Part shown: piece by piece, positions 25,723 to 34,154 of the stretch
Layout of the letters: the number at the start of each line of letters is the position of its first letter
How positions within the stretch are numbered: the first letter of the stretch is position 1
Source: Paraburkholderia sp. DHOC27
GTDB taxonomy: Bacteria; Pseudomonadota; Gammaproteobacteria; Burkholderiales; Burkholderiaceae
NCBI RefSeq assembly: GCF_003429005.1
Contig: NZ_QVQV01000009.1
Location: 1 to 64,000 of the forward strand
Direction: 5' to 3'
Length of the DNA: 64,000 bases
Notes under the pieces: model-generated
What the model was told of the DNA's origin: nothing
The model's input: the letters and a program-made list of their open reading frames with translations, nothing else
The model's database searches: none
Translations under genes and position numbers: made by a program

Positions 25723-28134
25723 CTATGGCCGCGTCAGCCCCAGCTCGCGGCACTGCTGCCACACCCGATACGCGTTGTGCGGCATGTTCATATGCGTGAC
25801 GCCGAGATGCGCGAACGCATCGACCATCGCCGACGTGAAACACGGAATCGAGCCCACGTGCGGCGATTCCGCCACGCCTTTTGCGCCAATCGGATGATGC
25901 GGCGACGGCGTCACCGTGAAGTCGGTTTCCCAATGCGGCGTTTCAACCGCGGTCGGCACGAAGTAGTCCAGCAAGGTCGCGCCCAGCAGATTGCCCGCTT
26001 CGTCGTACGGCATTTCCTGGCCCATCGCCACCGCGAAGCCTTCGGTCAGGCCGCCGTGAATCTGCCCTTCGATGATCATCGGATTGATACGCGTGCCGCA
26101 GTCGTCGAGCGCATAGAAACGGCGCACCCGCGTCTCACCCGTGAAGCGGTTCACGTCCAGTACGCAGACATAGGTACCGAAGGGAAACGTGAAGTTGGGC
26201 GGATCGTAGTAGTCCACGGCTTCGAGGCCCATCTCCATGCCTTGCGGCACGTTGTTATATGCGGCCCATGCCACTTCCTTGATGGTCTTGAACTGTTCGG
26301 GCGCTCCTTTGAGGACGAAGCGGTCGAGGTCGAACTCGACGTCGTTCGGGCTCGCTTCCAGCAGATGGGCGGCGATCTGCCTCGCCTTCTCGCGGATCTT
26401 GCGCGAAGCGCGCGCAATCGCAGCGCCCGCAACCGGCGTCGAACGCGAGCCGTAGGTGCCGAGTCCGTAAGGCGCGGTGGATGTGTCGCCCTCTTCCACC
26501 GTGATCACCGAGGCGGGAATGCCCGCCTCTGAGGCGATGATCTGCGCGTAGGTGGTCTGATGCCCCTGGCCCTGGGTGATGGTGCCCATGCGCGCGATGG
26601 CCGAACCATCGGGATGCACGCGAATCTCGCACGAATCGAACATGCCGACGCCGAGGATGTCGCACATCTTCGACGGCCCCGCGCCGACGATCTCCGTGAA
26701 GTTGACCATGCCGATGCCCATCAGCCATTCGGCGTTCGGGTCCGCACGGCGCGCGGCCTGTTCGGCGCGCAAGGCGGGATAGTCGACCGCGGCGAGCACT
26801 TTTTTCAGCGCCGGTTCGTAATCGCCGGAGTCGTATTCGAGGCCGAGCGGCGTGGTGTACGGGAACTGGTCCTTGCGAATGAAGTTGCGCAGCCGGATCT
26901 CCGCCTTGTCGATGCCGAGCTTTTGCGCCAGCACGTCCACCATGCGCTCGATCAGATACACCGCCTCGGTGACGCGGAACGAGCAGCGGTAGGAGACGCC
27001 ACCCGGAAACTTGTTGGTGTAGACGCCATCCACGGAAACGAACGCGTTGGGAATGGCGTACGAGCCGGTGCACACATGGAACATGCCGGCGGGCCACTTG
27101 GTGGGGTCGGCGCAGGCGTCGAAGGCGCCGTGATCCGCGACGACGTGCACGCGCAGCGCCTTGATGCGGCCGTCGCTGTCGGCGGCGAGTTCGCCGGTCA
27201 TGTGATAGTCGCGCGCAAAGGCGGTGGAGCTGAGGTTTTCGGCGCGCGATTCGATCCACTTGACCGGCCGGCCGAGCACGATCGACGCCACGATCGCCAC
27301 CACGTAGCCGGGATATACGCCGACCTTGTTGCCGAAGCCGCCGCCGATATCCGGCGAGATCACACGGATTTTCGATTCCGGAATCGCCGAGAGCAGGCCC
27401 ACTACCGTGCGCACCACATGCGGCGCCTGCGAGGTGATGTAGACCGTCAGATCGCCGCGCACCTTGTCGAACGAGGCCACGCAGCCGCAGGTTTCCAGCG
27501 GGCACGGATGCACGCGCGGATACAGCATGTCCTGTTTGACCGTGACGTCGGCGTTCTCGAAGACGCGATCCGTTTTGTCCTTGTCGCCGATATTCCACGT
27601 GAAGATGTGATTCGGATGCCGGCGCGCGCCATGGGCGCCGGTCAGCTTGTCCTGGATGTCCTCACGCACGACCGGCGCGTCCGCATCCAGTGCCGCGTGC
27701 GGATCGACCACCGGCGGCAGTTCTTCGTATTCCACCTCGACGAGTTCCGCGGCATCGGCGGCCACGTAGCGGTCATCGGCCACCACGAAGGCCACTTCCT
27801 GATTCTGGAAACTGACTTTCTGGTCAGCGAGCACGGCCTGCACGTCGCCGGCGAGCGTCGGCATCCAGTGGAGTTTGAGCGGCTTCAGATCGTCTGCGGT
27901 AAGAACCGCACGCACGCCCGGATGCGCCAGCGCGCGCGACTTGTCGATACTTTTGATGCGTGCATGCGCATACGGACTGCGCACCATCGCGCCGAACAGC
28001 ATGCCCGGCATCTTCACGTCGTCGACGTAGGTGCCTTTGCCTTGAATGAAGCGCGGATCTTCGCGGCGCTTGCGTGAACAACCCATGCCTTCGAGCGCAG
28101 CGAGGCGGTCGAGATTGGCGTCGATCTTGCCCAT
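25723..28134 (-). CDS. coxL: Aerobic CO dehydrogenase large (molybdenum) subunit, form I
   Basis: Catalytic subunit of 803 residues, carrying the Mo-Cu active site that oxidises CO to CO2. The form I signature is present as SYRCSFR at residues 381-387, with the copper-binding Cys at 384; the usual form is AYxCSFR, so the first Ala is replaced by Ser. Form II enzymes have AYRGAGR instead, so this should be a true CODH. Other family segments are GGGFGNKVGVYPGY (264-277), GQGHQTTYAQI, GLGTYGSRSTPVAGAA, and GAKGVAESPHVG near the C-terminus with the active-site glutamate. Length matches known form I CoxL. The RBS is GGGAGA. It follows coxS by 16 bp in the order M-S-L. Confidence 0.97.
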   Translation of the reverse strand: MGKIDANLDRLAALEGMGCSRKRREDPRFIQGKGTYVDDVKMPGMLFGAMVRSPYAHARIKSIDKSRALAHPGVRAVLTADDLKPLKLHWMPTLAGDVQAVLADQKVSFQNQEVAFVVADDRYVAADAAELVEVEYEELPPVVDPHAALDADAPVVREDIQDKLTGAHGARRHPNHIFTWNIGDKDKTDRVFENADVTVKQDMLYPRVHPCPLETCGCVASFDKVRGDLTVYITSQAPHVVRTVVGLLSAIPESKIRVISPDIGGGFGNKVGVYPGYVVAIVASIVLGRPVKWIESRAENLSSTAFARDYHMTGELAADSDGRIKALRVHVVADHGAFDACADPTKWPAGMFHVCTGSYAIPNAFVSVDGVYTNKFPGGVSYRCSFRVTEAVYLIERMVDVLAQKLGIDKAEIRLRNFIRKDQFPYTTPLGLEYDSGDYEPALKKVLAAVDYPALRAEQAARRADPNAEWLMGIGMVNFTEIVGAGPSKMCDILGVGMFDSCEIRVHPDGSAIARMGTITQGQGHQTTYAQIIASEAGIPASVITVEEGDTSTAPYGLGTYGSRSTPVAGAAIARASRKIREKARQIAAHLLEASPNDVEFDLDRFVLKGAPEQFKTIKEVAWAAYNNVPQGMEMGLEAVDYYDPPNFTFPFGTYVCVLDVNRFTGETRVRRFYALDDCGTRINPMIIEGQIHGGLTEGFAVAMGQEMPYDEAGNLLGATLLDYFVPTAVETPHWETDFTVTPSPHHPIGAKGVAESPHVGSIPCFTSAMVDAFAHLGVTHMNMPHNAYRVWQQCRELGLTRP

Positions 28135-28150
28135 GACGTGTCTCCCGCGC

Positions 28151-28672
28151 TCAATGCGTTTCCGCTGTCATCAGCGGATGCGAGGTTTCCACCGCTTCGC
28201 CGCGCAGCTTGCGCGCCGCGTACTGCACGGCCTTGACGATGTTCTGGTAGCCGGTGCAGCGGCACAGATTGCCGGCCATCCAGTAGCGGATTTCCGCTTC
28301 GTCCGGATTCGGGTTTTCCTGCAACAGACGCCAGGCGCGCATCAGCATGCCCGGTGTGCAGAAGCCGCACTGCAAGCCGTGCTCCTGCATGAAGCCTTCC
28401 TGCAACGCATGCAGCACGCCCCCTTCCGCGAGGCCTTCGACGGTGCGCACCTGGGCCCCTTCTGCCTGCACGGTCAGCAGCGTGCACGATTTGACCGACA
28501 TGCCGTCGAAGTCCACCGTGCACGCGCCGCAGTGCGACGTCTCACAACCGATATGCGGACCGGTGTGCAGACATTTTTCCCGTAGCGTGTGGATCAGCAA
28601 TTCGCGTGGCTCGACCACCACGTCCGTCTCGTTGCCGTTCAAGGCGAACGACATCATGATCTTCTTGCTCAT
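28151..28672 (-). CDS. coxS: Aerobic CO dehydrogenase small (iron-sulfur) subunit
   Basis: Electron-transfer subunit of 173 residues with two [2Fe-2S] clusters. The plant-ferredoxin-like N-terminal domain has Cys43, 48, 51 and 63 (GCETSHCGACT...KSC). The helical C-terminal domain has Cys102, 105, 137 and 139 (CGFCTPG and CRCTGY). It passes electrons from the molybdenum site in CoxL to FAD in CoxM. It lies 61 bp after coxM and 16 bp before coxL in one transcript. Confidence 0.97.
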   Translation of the reverse strand: MSKKIMMSFALNGNETDVVVEPRELLIHTLREKCLHTGPHIGCETSHCGACTVDFDGMSVKSCTLLTVQAEGAQVRTVEGLAEGGVLHALQEGFMQEHGLQCGFCTPGMLMRAWRLLQENPNPDEAEIRYWMAGNLCRCTGYQNIVKAVQYAARKLRGEAVETSHPLMTAETH

Positions 28673-28733
28673 GCCTGGGTCTCCTGAAGTTTCTTTGTGT
28701 TGCTGCTACGGCCTGCGATGCTGGGCCGCCGGC

Positions 28734-29600
28734 TCAATGCGCCGAGCGCGCGTAGGCGCTCAGCAACGCGCGCCGCGTCATCTCGCCTGCCATTGCGGTT
28801 TTGTAGTCCGCGTCGCCGCGCAGATCGCTCACGGGCATACAGATCGACATCGCGAGATGCGCGGCCTCGTCGACCGCCGCTTCATCGAAGTTTCTGCCGC
28901 TCAGCACCTGCTCGGCGGCTGTCGCCCGCAGCGCCGTGTCGCCGACATTCGTCAGCGCAATCCGCACGCTGCTGACCGTGGGGCCGTCCATACGTAGCGT
29001 CACGGCTGCGGCGGCGGTCGCGAAGTCGCCGGTCTTGCGCTTGAGTTTGGCGTAGCAATAGCCCGTGCCTGCAGCGGGGATCGGGATGCGGATCTCCGTC
29101 ATGATTTCGCCAGGCTCCATCTGCGTCATATAGGTGCCGAGAAAGAAACCGTCTGCGGGCAGCACGCGTTCGCCCTGTGCGCTGGCGAGCACGAACGACG
29201 CGTCGAGCGCGATCATCAGCGCCGGATGATCGTTGCCGGGGTCGCCATGCGAGATATCGCCGCCCAGCGTGCCGCGATAGCGCACCTGCGGATCGGAAAT
29301 CTGCCGCGCGCCTTCCACGATCAACGGGCAGCGGCGTTGCAGCAGCTCGGACCAGATCAGTTCGTTTTCGGTGGTCATCGCGCCAATGCGGATTTCGTCG
29401 CCCACTTCGCGGATGCCTTTCAGTTCGGCCACCTTGCCCAGATCGATCAGATGATCGGGCTGGGCAAACCGCAGCTTCATCATGGGCAGCAGGCTGTGAC
29501 CGCCGGCCAGCAGCTTCGCGGCGTCGCCGAACTGATCGAGCAGCGCGACGGCTTCGGGCACGCTTCGCGGGGCGTGGTAATCGAAGGGACGAGGAATCAC
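28734..29600 (-). CDS. coxM: Aerobic CO dehydrogenase medium (FAD-binding) subunit
   Basis: Flavoprotein subunit of 288 residues, the length I recall for the Oligotropha protein. The FAD-binding motifs are LAGGHSLLPMMKLR (near residue 31) and RGTLGGDISHGDPGND (near 108-123); the KRKTGDFATAAAAV segment closes the domain. The start is a GTG giving MIPRPFDYHAP, set by AGGAGA at 6 nt; a longer frame with arginine-rich sequence lies upstream but has no site. It is the first gene of the cox operon, about 250 bp downstream of a triplet of TTnnnG repeats that fits RcoM. Confidence 0.96.
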   Translation of the reverse strand: MIPRPFDYHAPRSVPEAVALLDQFGDAAKLLAGGHSLLPMMKLRFAQPDHLIDLGKVAELKGIREVGDEIRIGAMTTENELIWSELLQRRCPLIVEGARQISDPQVRYRGTLGGDISHGDPGNDHPALMIALDASFVLASAQGERVLPADGFFLGTYMTQMEPGEIMTEIRIPIPAAGTGYCYAKLKRKTGDFATAAAAVTLRMDGPTVSSVRIALTNVGDTALRATAAEQVLSGRNFDEAAVDEAAHLAMSICMPVSDLRGDADYKTAMAGEMTRRALLSAYARSAH

Positions 29601-29846
29601 CGTGGTCTCCTGATGTATCGCTTTGCATGAGGATTTCACAATCCGGGCCGCGCGTTCAACGCGATTTCCCGAATCGCGGCACGCGCGCGCCAACCGCCGG
29701 AAAACGCACATGAACGCAGCCGCGCATGCGCAACCGGCGGCGGCACGGCGCGCCCAGATGCGCTGGGGTGCGCCTGGGTGCATTTGTGTCTCCGCGCGCC
29801 GCGCCGCAGCATCACGGGCGGCATTCCCGAATGACGGCTGTATCAG

Positions 29847-29873
29847 CGTGAATGGCCCGGAAACTTGCGCGAA
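29847..29873 (-). promoter_or_regulatory. Predicted RcoM binding site (triplet TTnnnG direct repeats)
   Basis: Read on the minus strand, TTCGCG, TTCCGG and TTCACG occur in the same orientation with spacers of 5 and 4 bp. This periodicity is close to one helical turn and matches the triple TTnnnG pattern reported for RcoM, as I recall it. It lies in the 346-bp rcoM-coxM gap, 74-100 bp upstream of the rcoM start and about 250 bp upstream of coxM. It could activate cox, autoregulate rcoM, or both. The rest of the gap is GC-rich without a clear -10/-35 pair. Confidence 0.6.
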
Positions 29874-29946
29874 TGGGGGAAAAGATTTACAACGGAGTCA
29901 AATTGCGCGACAGCGCAGACCGCCCCACGAGGGCACGGAGACCGGC

Positions 29947-30753
29947 ATGAATCCGTTTGAACGCAGCGTTGCGCCGTCCTCGGAAGCACCGCGCGGCGAG
30001 ACGTTTCAGCACAAGCTGGAACAGTTCAACCCGGGTATGGTGTGGCTCGACGAACAGGGCCACGTGAGCGCGTTCAACGACGTCGCGCTGCAAATGCTCG
30101 GCCCCGCCGGCGAACAGTCGCTCGGCGTGCCGCAAGATCAGTTGTTCGGTATCGACGTGGTGCAACTGCACCCGGAAAAGAGCCGCGACAAGCTGCGCTT
30201 TCTGCTGCAGTCACGTGATGCGGGCGGTTGCCCGGTGAAATCGCCGCCGCCGGTAGCGATGATGATCAACATTCCCGACCGCATCCTGATGATCAAGGTC
30301 GCGAAGATGACCGGCGCAGGCGGCGCGTGCGGCACCTGCATGATCTTCTACGACGTGACCGACCTGACCACCGAGCCATCGCGGCAGCAGTCGGTCGGCC
30401 AGGCGCCGCAGCCGCGACGGCTCTTCAAGATTCCGGTGTACCGCAAGAACCGTGTCATTCTGATCGATCTAAAAGATATCGTGCGCTTTCAGGGCGACGG
30501 CCACTACACGACCATCGTCACCAAGGAAGAGCGCTATCTCTCCAACCTGTCGCTGGCCGATCTGGAGTTGCGGCTCGACAGCAGCATCCATCTGCGCGTG
30601 CACCGCAGCCATATCGTCAGTCTGCCGTACGCGGTGGAGCTGATCCGCTCGGACGAAAACGTGAATCTGGTGATGGACGATGCGGAGCAGACCCAGGTGC
30701 CGGTGAGCCGGGCGAAGACCGCGCAACTGAAGGAACTGCTTGGCGTGGTGTAG
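29947..30753 (+). CDS. rcoM: CO-sensing transcriptional regulator RcoM (heme PAS-LytTR)
   Basis: Single-component CO sensor of 268 residues. The N-terminal PAS domain (about 20-140) binds heme; His75, Cys95 and Met105 align, with an offset of one, with the His74/Cys94/Met104 ligands known from Burkholderia xenovorans RcoM. CO displaces the methionine and triggers DNA binding. The LytTR domain (160-268) has RVILIDLKDIVRFQGDGHYTTI and LRVHRSHIVSL. GGAG lies 6 nt before the ATG. It is divergent from the CODH operon it is expected to activate. The conserved ligand set makes the assignment strong. Confidence 0.95.
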   Translation: MNPFERSVAPSSEAPRGETFQHKLEQFNPGMVWLDEQGHVSAFNDVALQMLGPAGEQSLGVPQDQLFGIDVVQLHPEKSRDKLRFLLQSRDAGGCPVKSPPPVAMMINIPDRILMIKVAKMTGAGGACGTCMIFYDVTDLTTEPSRQQSVGQAPQPRRLFKIPVYRKNRVILIDLKDIVRFQGDGHYTTIVTKEERYLSNLSLADLELRLDSSIHLRVHRSHIVSLPYAVELIRSDENVNLVMDDAEQTQVPVSRAKTAQLKELLGVV

Positions 30754-30816
30754 TGGCGGCGCGCGTGAAGCAAAGAACCGCTTTCATCCTGCCTGCGGCC
30801 CTTTGCTCATCTGCCT

Positions 30817-31353
30817 TCACACTACCGCAGGGAAATCCACCGTCGTATCGTTGATACGGTTCACGAGGTTTGTGAACGTGATGGTGGCGATGGCCAGCGC
30901 GGTTTCGATCACTTGCTGCTCGGTGTAGCCAGCCGCGCGGATCGCGTCCACTTCCGCGGCGGGCACGGTGCCGTGCGTGTTCACCAGCATCCGTACGAAG
31001 TGCACCAGGGCGTCGCGCTTCGCGTCGCCGGTGGCTTCACCGGCGCGGGCCTGCTTCATGGTTTCCGGCGCAAGACCGGCAAACTTGCCGACCAGCGTAT
31101 GGGCGGCGATACAGTAGTCACAGCCTGCCACTTCGCTGACAGCCAGCTTGATCACTTCGACATCCTGCTTCGACAGGCTGCTGGCGGCCAGCACCCCGTC
31201 GAGGCTGAGTGCCGCACCTAGCGCTGCGGGGCTGTAGGTAGCGATGGTGGCGTAGGCATTCGGCACCTTGCCGGCGGCCTTTTTGATCTTCGCAAACAGT
31301 TCAGCGGCTGCGCCGGTTGCGTCTTCGGGCTTGATTGCGTTGAAACGGGACAT
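30817..31353 (-). CDS. AhpD-like / carboxymuconolactone decarboxylase-family peroxidase
   Basis: Cytoplasmic all-helical protein of 178 residues in the AhpD/CMD superfamily. The redox motif EVAGCDYCIAAHTLVGKFAG (about residues 70-89) carries the CxxC plus histidine of alkylhydroperoxidases, which reduce peroxides with a thiol donor. The start is well set by AAGGAG. It is convergent with rcoM (63-bp gap) and not obviously tied to CO metabolism. Substrate and reductant are unknown. Confidence 0.9.
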   Translation of the reverse strand: MSRFNAIKPEDATGAAAELFAKIKKAAGKVPNAYATIATYSPAALGAALSLDGVLAASSLSKQDVEVIKLAVSEVAGCDYCIAAHTLVGKFAGLAPETMKQARAGEATGDAKRDALVHFVRMLVNTHGTVPAAEVDAIRAAGYTEQQVIETALAIATITFTNLVNRINDTTVDFPAVV

Positions 31354-31471
31354 GATTGACTCCTTCGGTTCTGGTTGATCTGCAGGCCATGTCGTATGGC
31401 ATGGAAACCAGTGTAGTCACCGGAAGTGAGTCTTTGAATGCCTTATATGACCAAATTTATGCTCGAACGGA

Positions 31472-32599
31472 TCATCGCGCCGTCAACGACCCCAGCGCCA
31501 GCGTTGCCATGCGCGGCACTTCTACCTTGAAGACGGTGCCGCGCAGGTCGTCGGACTCCACCGCCACGTCCCCGCCGTGCATATGGACGATTTCCCGCAC
31601 GATGTGCAGCCCCAGCCCGAGCCCTTCGCGTTGCCGGCCGTCGACGCCGTTCGAACCGAACGCCTTGAACAGATGCGGCACGACGTTGGGCGCGATGGTG
31701 CCGCGATTCGTCACGCTGAGCGTGATGCGATCGGCCTCGCGGGCATCCACGTTGACGACGATCTCGCCGCCCGGTTCGCCGTGATGCAGCGCATTGCTGA
31801 TCAGGTTCGAGATGGCCTGCCACATCAGATCCACGTCCCAGCGCCCGGCCGCTTCGCCTTCGCTGCGCAGCACGATCTGGCTGGCATGCTTGTGAGTGGC
31901 GAACTCCTCTATCACCGATTTGCACAGCGTCGTGAAGTCCGTCGCGCGCGGCTGTGAATGCAGCCGGCCGCCTTGCAGGCGCGCGAGGTTAAGCAGTTGA
32001 TCCACCATGCGGGCCATGCGCAAAGAGCTGTTCTTGATGCGCGTGGCGGTGGTGCCGACCGTGTCGCCCGCTTCGATCCGCATCAAATACTCGGCCGAGG
32101 CCAGCACCGCGCCAAGCGGCGTGCGCAGGTCGTGGCTCAGCACGGCCATCAGCATTTCGTTGGCTTCGAGCATCTGGCGCGTGGTGACCAGTTGCGCGGC
32201 GAGCTGGCGCTTCTGCTGTTCGAGCTGCACGAACACATCCACCTTGGACTGCAGGATGCGCAAGTCGAACGGCTTGTAGAGGAAATCCACCGCGCCCGCT
32301 TCGTAGCCGCGGAAGGTGCGCGATGCGTCCTGTGCGGTAGCGGTCAGAAAGATGATCGGCACATGCGAGGTGCGCGGACTGCCGCGCATCAGCGAGGCCA
32401 GTTCGAAGCCGTTCATGCCGGGCATGTTGACGTCGAGAATGGCGAGCGCCACCTCGTGCTTGAGCAGCAGATCCAGCGCGGCCGTGCCGGAATCCGCCAC
32501 CAGCAGATGGATGCCCGGACGCGTCAGCGACGCTTGCAGCGCCGTAATGTTATGGACGATGTCGTCGACGATCAGAATATTGACAGTGGGATTCGTCAT
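31472..32599 (-). CDS. Response receiver-histidine kinase (REC-HisKA-HATPase)
   Basis: Soluble signalling protein of 375 residues. The receiver domain (1-120) has phosphoacceptor Asp56 in AILDVNMPGMNGFEL. A coiled coil leads to a HisKA domain with MAVLSHDLRTPL (His156) and an HATPase ending in GLGLHIVREIVHMHGG. There are no membrane segments. It is the last gene of a four-gene operon with the CheB-like, CheR-like and CHASE3 hybrid-kinase genes. It can receive a phosphoryl group through its receiver and pass on a signal through its own kinase. Its downstream partner is not encoded nearby. Confidence 0.93.
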   Translation of the reverse strand: MTNPTVNILIVDDIVHNITALQASLTRPGIHLLVADSGTAALDLLLKHEVALAILDVNMPGMNGFELASLMRGSPRTSHVPIIFLTATAQDASRTFRGYEAGAVDFLYKPFDLRILQSKVDVFVQLEQQKRQLAAQLVTTRQMLEANEMLMAVLSHDLRTPLGAVLASAEYLMRIEAGDTVGTTATRIKNSSLRMARMVDQLLNLARLQGGRLHSQPRATDFTTLCKSVIEEFATHKHASQIVLRSEGEAAGRWDVDLMWQAISNLISNALHHGEPGGEIVVNVDAREADRITLSVTNRGTIAPNVVPHLFKAFGSNGVDGRQREGLGLGLHIVREIVHMHGGDVAVESDDLRGTVFKVEVPRMATLALGSLTAR

Positions 32600-32608
32600 G
32601 GCATCGGG

Positions 32609-33241
32609 TCAGGCGGGTTGGTCGATAGAAGCCGGCAGTCCGACAAGACTTTGGGCAATGGAAGAAGGTGTCAGCACGTCGTCCACCACGCCGCGCTCGA
32701 TCGCGGCGCGCGGCATTTCCGGTGACGACGCGGTGTCCGGGTCCTGCGCCCACGTGTGGCCGCCCAAAGAGCGGACCGTTGCGAGGCCACGCACGCCGTC
32801 TTCGTTGGCGCCCGAAAGCAGGATGGCCAGCAGGCGCTCACGATACACCCACGCCGCGGATTCAAACATGACGTCGATGGACGGTCGGGAAAAGCGCACG
32901 GCGGCCTCCGTGGATAGCGCGACGGTGCGGTCGCTTTCCACCATCAGGTGATAACCGGGCGGCGCAACGTAGACGCGGCCGCCGAGAATCTGCTCGTGCG
33001 CGTCGGGTTCGATGACCGGCAGCGCGCAGCGATGGCTGAAACTCTGCACGAGGTAGCTGGGCGGATCGGGCGGCAGGTGCACGACGATCATCACGGCGGG
33101 CGCGAAGTCTTTCGGCAATGCGGCGAGCAGGCCGTGCAGCACCTCGATGCCGCCAGCGGAGGCGCCGAACGTCACCAGCTCGAACGCACGCGAGCGCGCG
33201 GAGGCGGCGCGTGGTTTCACAGTGGAACGGTGTGCGGGCAT
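32609..33241 (-). CDS. Stand-alone CheB-type protein-glutamate methylesterase domain
   Basis: Esterase of 210 residues corresponding only to the CheB catalytic domain. The Ser/His/Asp triad is visible as GASAGG (Ser28), VVHLPP (His55) and SGANEDG (Asp148). It lacks the N-terminal receiver, so its activity is not switched by phosphorylation in the classical way. It follows the CheR-like gene by 42 bp and precedes the REC-kinase by 9 bp. Such CheB/CheR pairs beside hybrid kinases are common outside chemotaxis loci. The methylated target may be a non-MCP sensor. Confidence 0.9.
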   Translation of the reverse strand: MPAHRSTVKPRAASARSRAFELVTFGASAGGIEVLHGLLAALPKDFAPAVMIVVHLPPDPPSYLVQSFSHRCALPVIEPDAHEQILGGRVYVAPPGYHLMVESDRTVALSTEAAVRFSRPSIDVMFESAAWVYRERLLAILLSGANEDGVRGLATVRSLGGHTWAQDPDTASSPEMPRAAIERGVVDDVLTPSSIAQSLVGLPASIDQPA

Positions 33242-33283
33242 CGTGGCTCCCGGCGGAATCGGCTGATCGTTTGCATGACGGCG

Positions 33284-34132
33284 TCAGCGTTTCTGATAGA
33301 TCCGCTCACGCGGACAGAACTCGTCGAACGCATCATGCTGGTTCGAAAACCGCAAACTCTCCTTGCTGCCCAGGCCCAGAAAACCGCGCCGCACGAGCGC
33401 GCGCTGGAACAGGCCGAGCGCGCGATCCTGCAACCCACGATCGAAGTAGATCATAACGTTGCGGCAGGAAACCAGGTGGGCTTCGAGGAACACTTCGTCG
33501 GTCGAGAGGCTGTGATCGGCGAACACCACGCGGTCGCGCAACGCGCCGGAAAAACGCGCGCCGCCGTAAGCCGCGTGATAGTAGTCGGACAGCGAGCGCT
33601 TGCCGCCTGCCGCCAGATAGTTCTGCGTGAAGCCGGCAATGCGGTCGAGCGCGTAGATACCGGCCTCGGCCTTGGCGAGTGCTTCGGGGCTGATGTCGGT
33701 GGCGTAGAACAGGGTCCGCTCGGTCAAGCCCTCTTCGTCGAACAGAATTTTCAGCGACCACAGTTCCTCGCCGGTGCTGCAACCGGCCACCCACACCTTG
33801 ATCGACGGGTAGGTTTGCAGCACCGGCATCACCTGCTGGCGCAGCGCCAGAAAATAGGCGGGATCGCGAAACATGTCGCTCACCTGCACCGTCAGGTACT
33901 GGAACAGCCGCGAAAAATCCGCGCCGTTGCGCATGATGCGGTCCTGCAACTGCGACAGCGTGCTCAAGCCGAATTCGTCGAGCGCCTGCAGCAGGCGGCG
34001 CCGCAGCGAGCTCATCGAATAGTGACGGAAATCGTGCTGATACTTGAGGTAGATCGCCTCGAGCAGCAGCTTCAGTTCGATGTCGAAATCGCTGATGCGC
34101 GGCGGCCGGGTGTCGGACGTGGGGGCGGTCAT
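33284..34132 (-). CDS. CheR-type SAM-dependent methyltransferase
   Basis: Protein of 282 residues. An N-terminal helical CheR_N domain (FRHYSMSSLRRRLLQAL near residues 35-51) precedes the SAM-binding domain with KVWVAGCSTGEELWSLKILF (about 136-155) and FYATDISPEALAKAEAGIY. VVFADHSLSTDEVFLEAHLVSCRNVMIYF carries the NVLIYF-like motif. It would methylate glutamates of a receptor. The start MTAPTSD follows the large hybrid kinase gene by 22 bp. No methyl-accepting protein is encoded here, so the substrate may be the kinase itself or a distant receptor. Confidence 0.92.
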   Translation of the reverse strand: MTAPTSDTRPPRISDFDIELKLLLEAIYLKYQHDFRHYSMSSLRRRLLQALDEFGLSTLSQLQDRIMRNGADFSRLFQYLTVQVSDMFRDPAYFLALRQQVMPVLQTYPSIKVWVAGCSTGEELWSLKILFDEEGLTERTLFYATDISPEALAKAEAGIYALDRIAGFTQNYLAAGGKRSLSDYYHAAYGGARFSGALRDRVVFADHSLSTDEVFLEAHLVSCRNVMIYFDRGLQDRALGLFQRALVRRGFLGLGSKESLRFSNQHDAFDEFCPRERIYQKR

Positions 34133-34154
34133 GGTCGTCGGATCCTTCGCGGCC

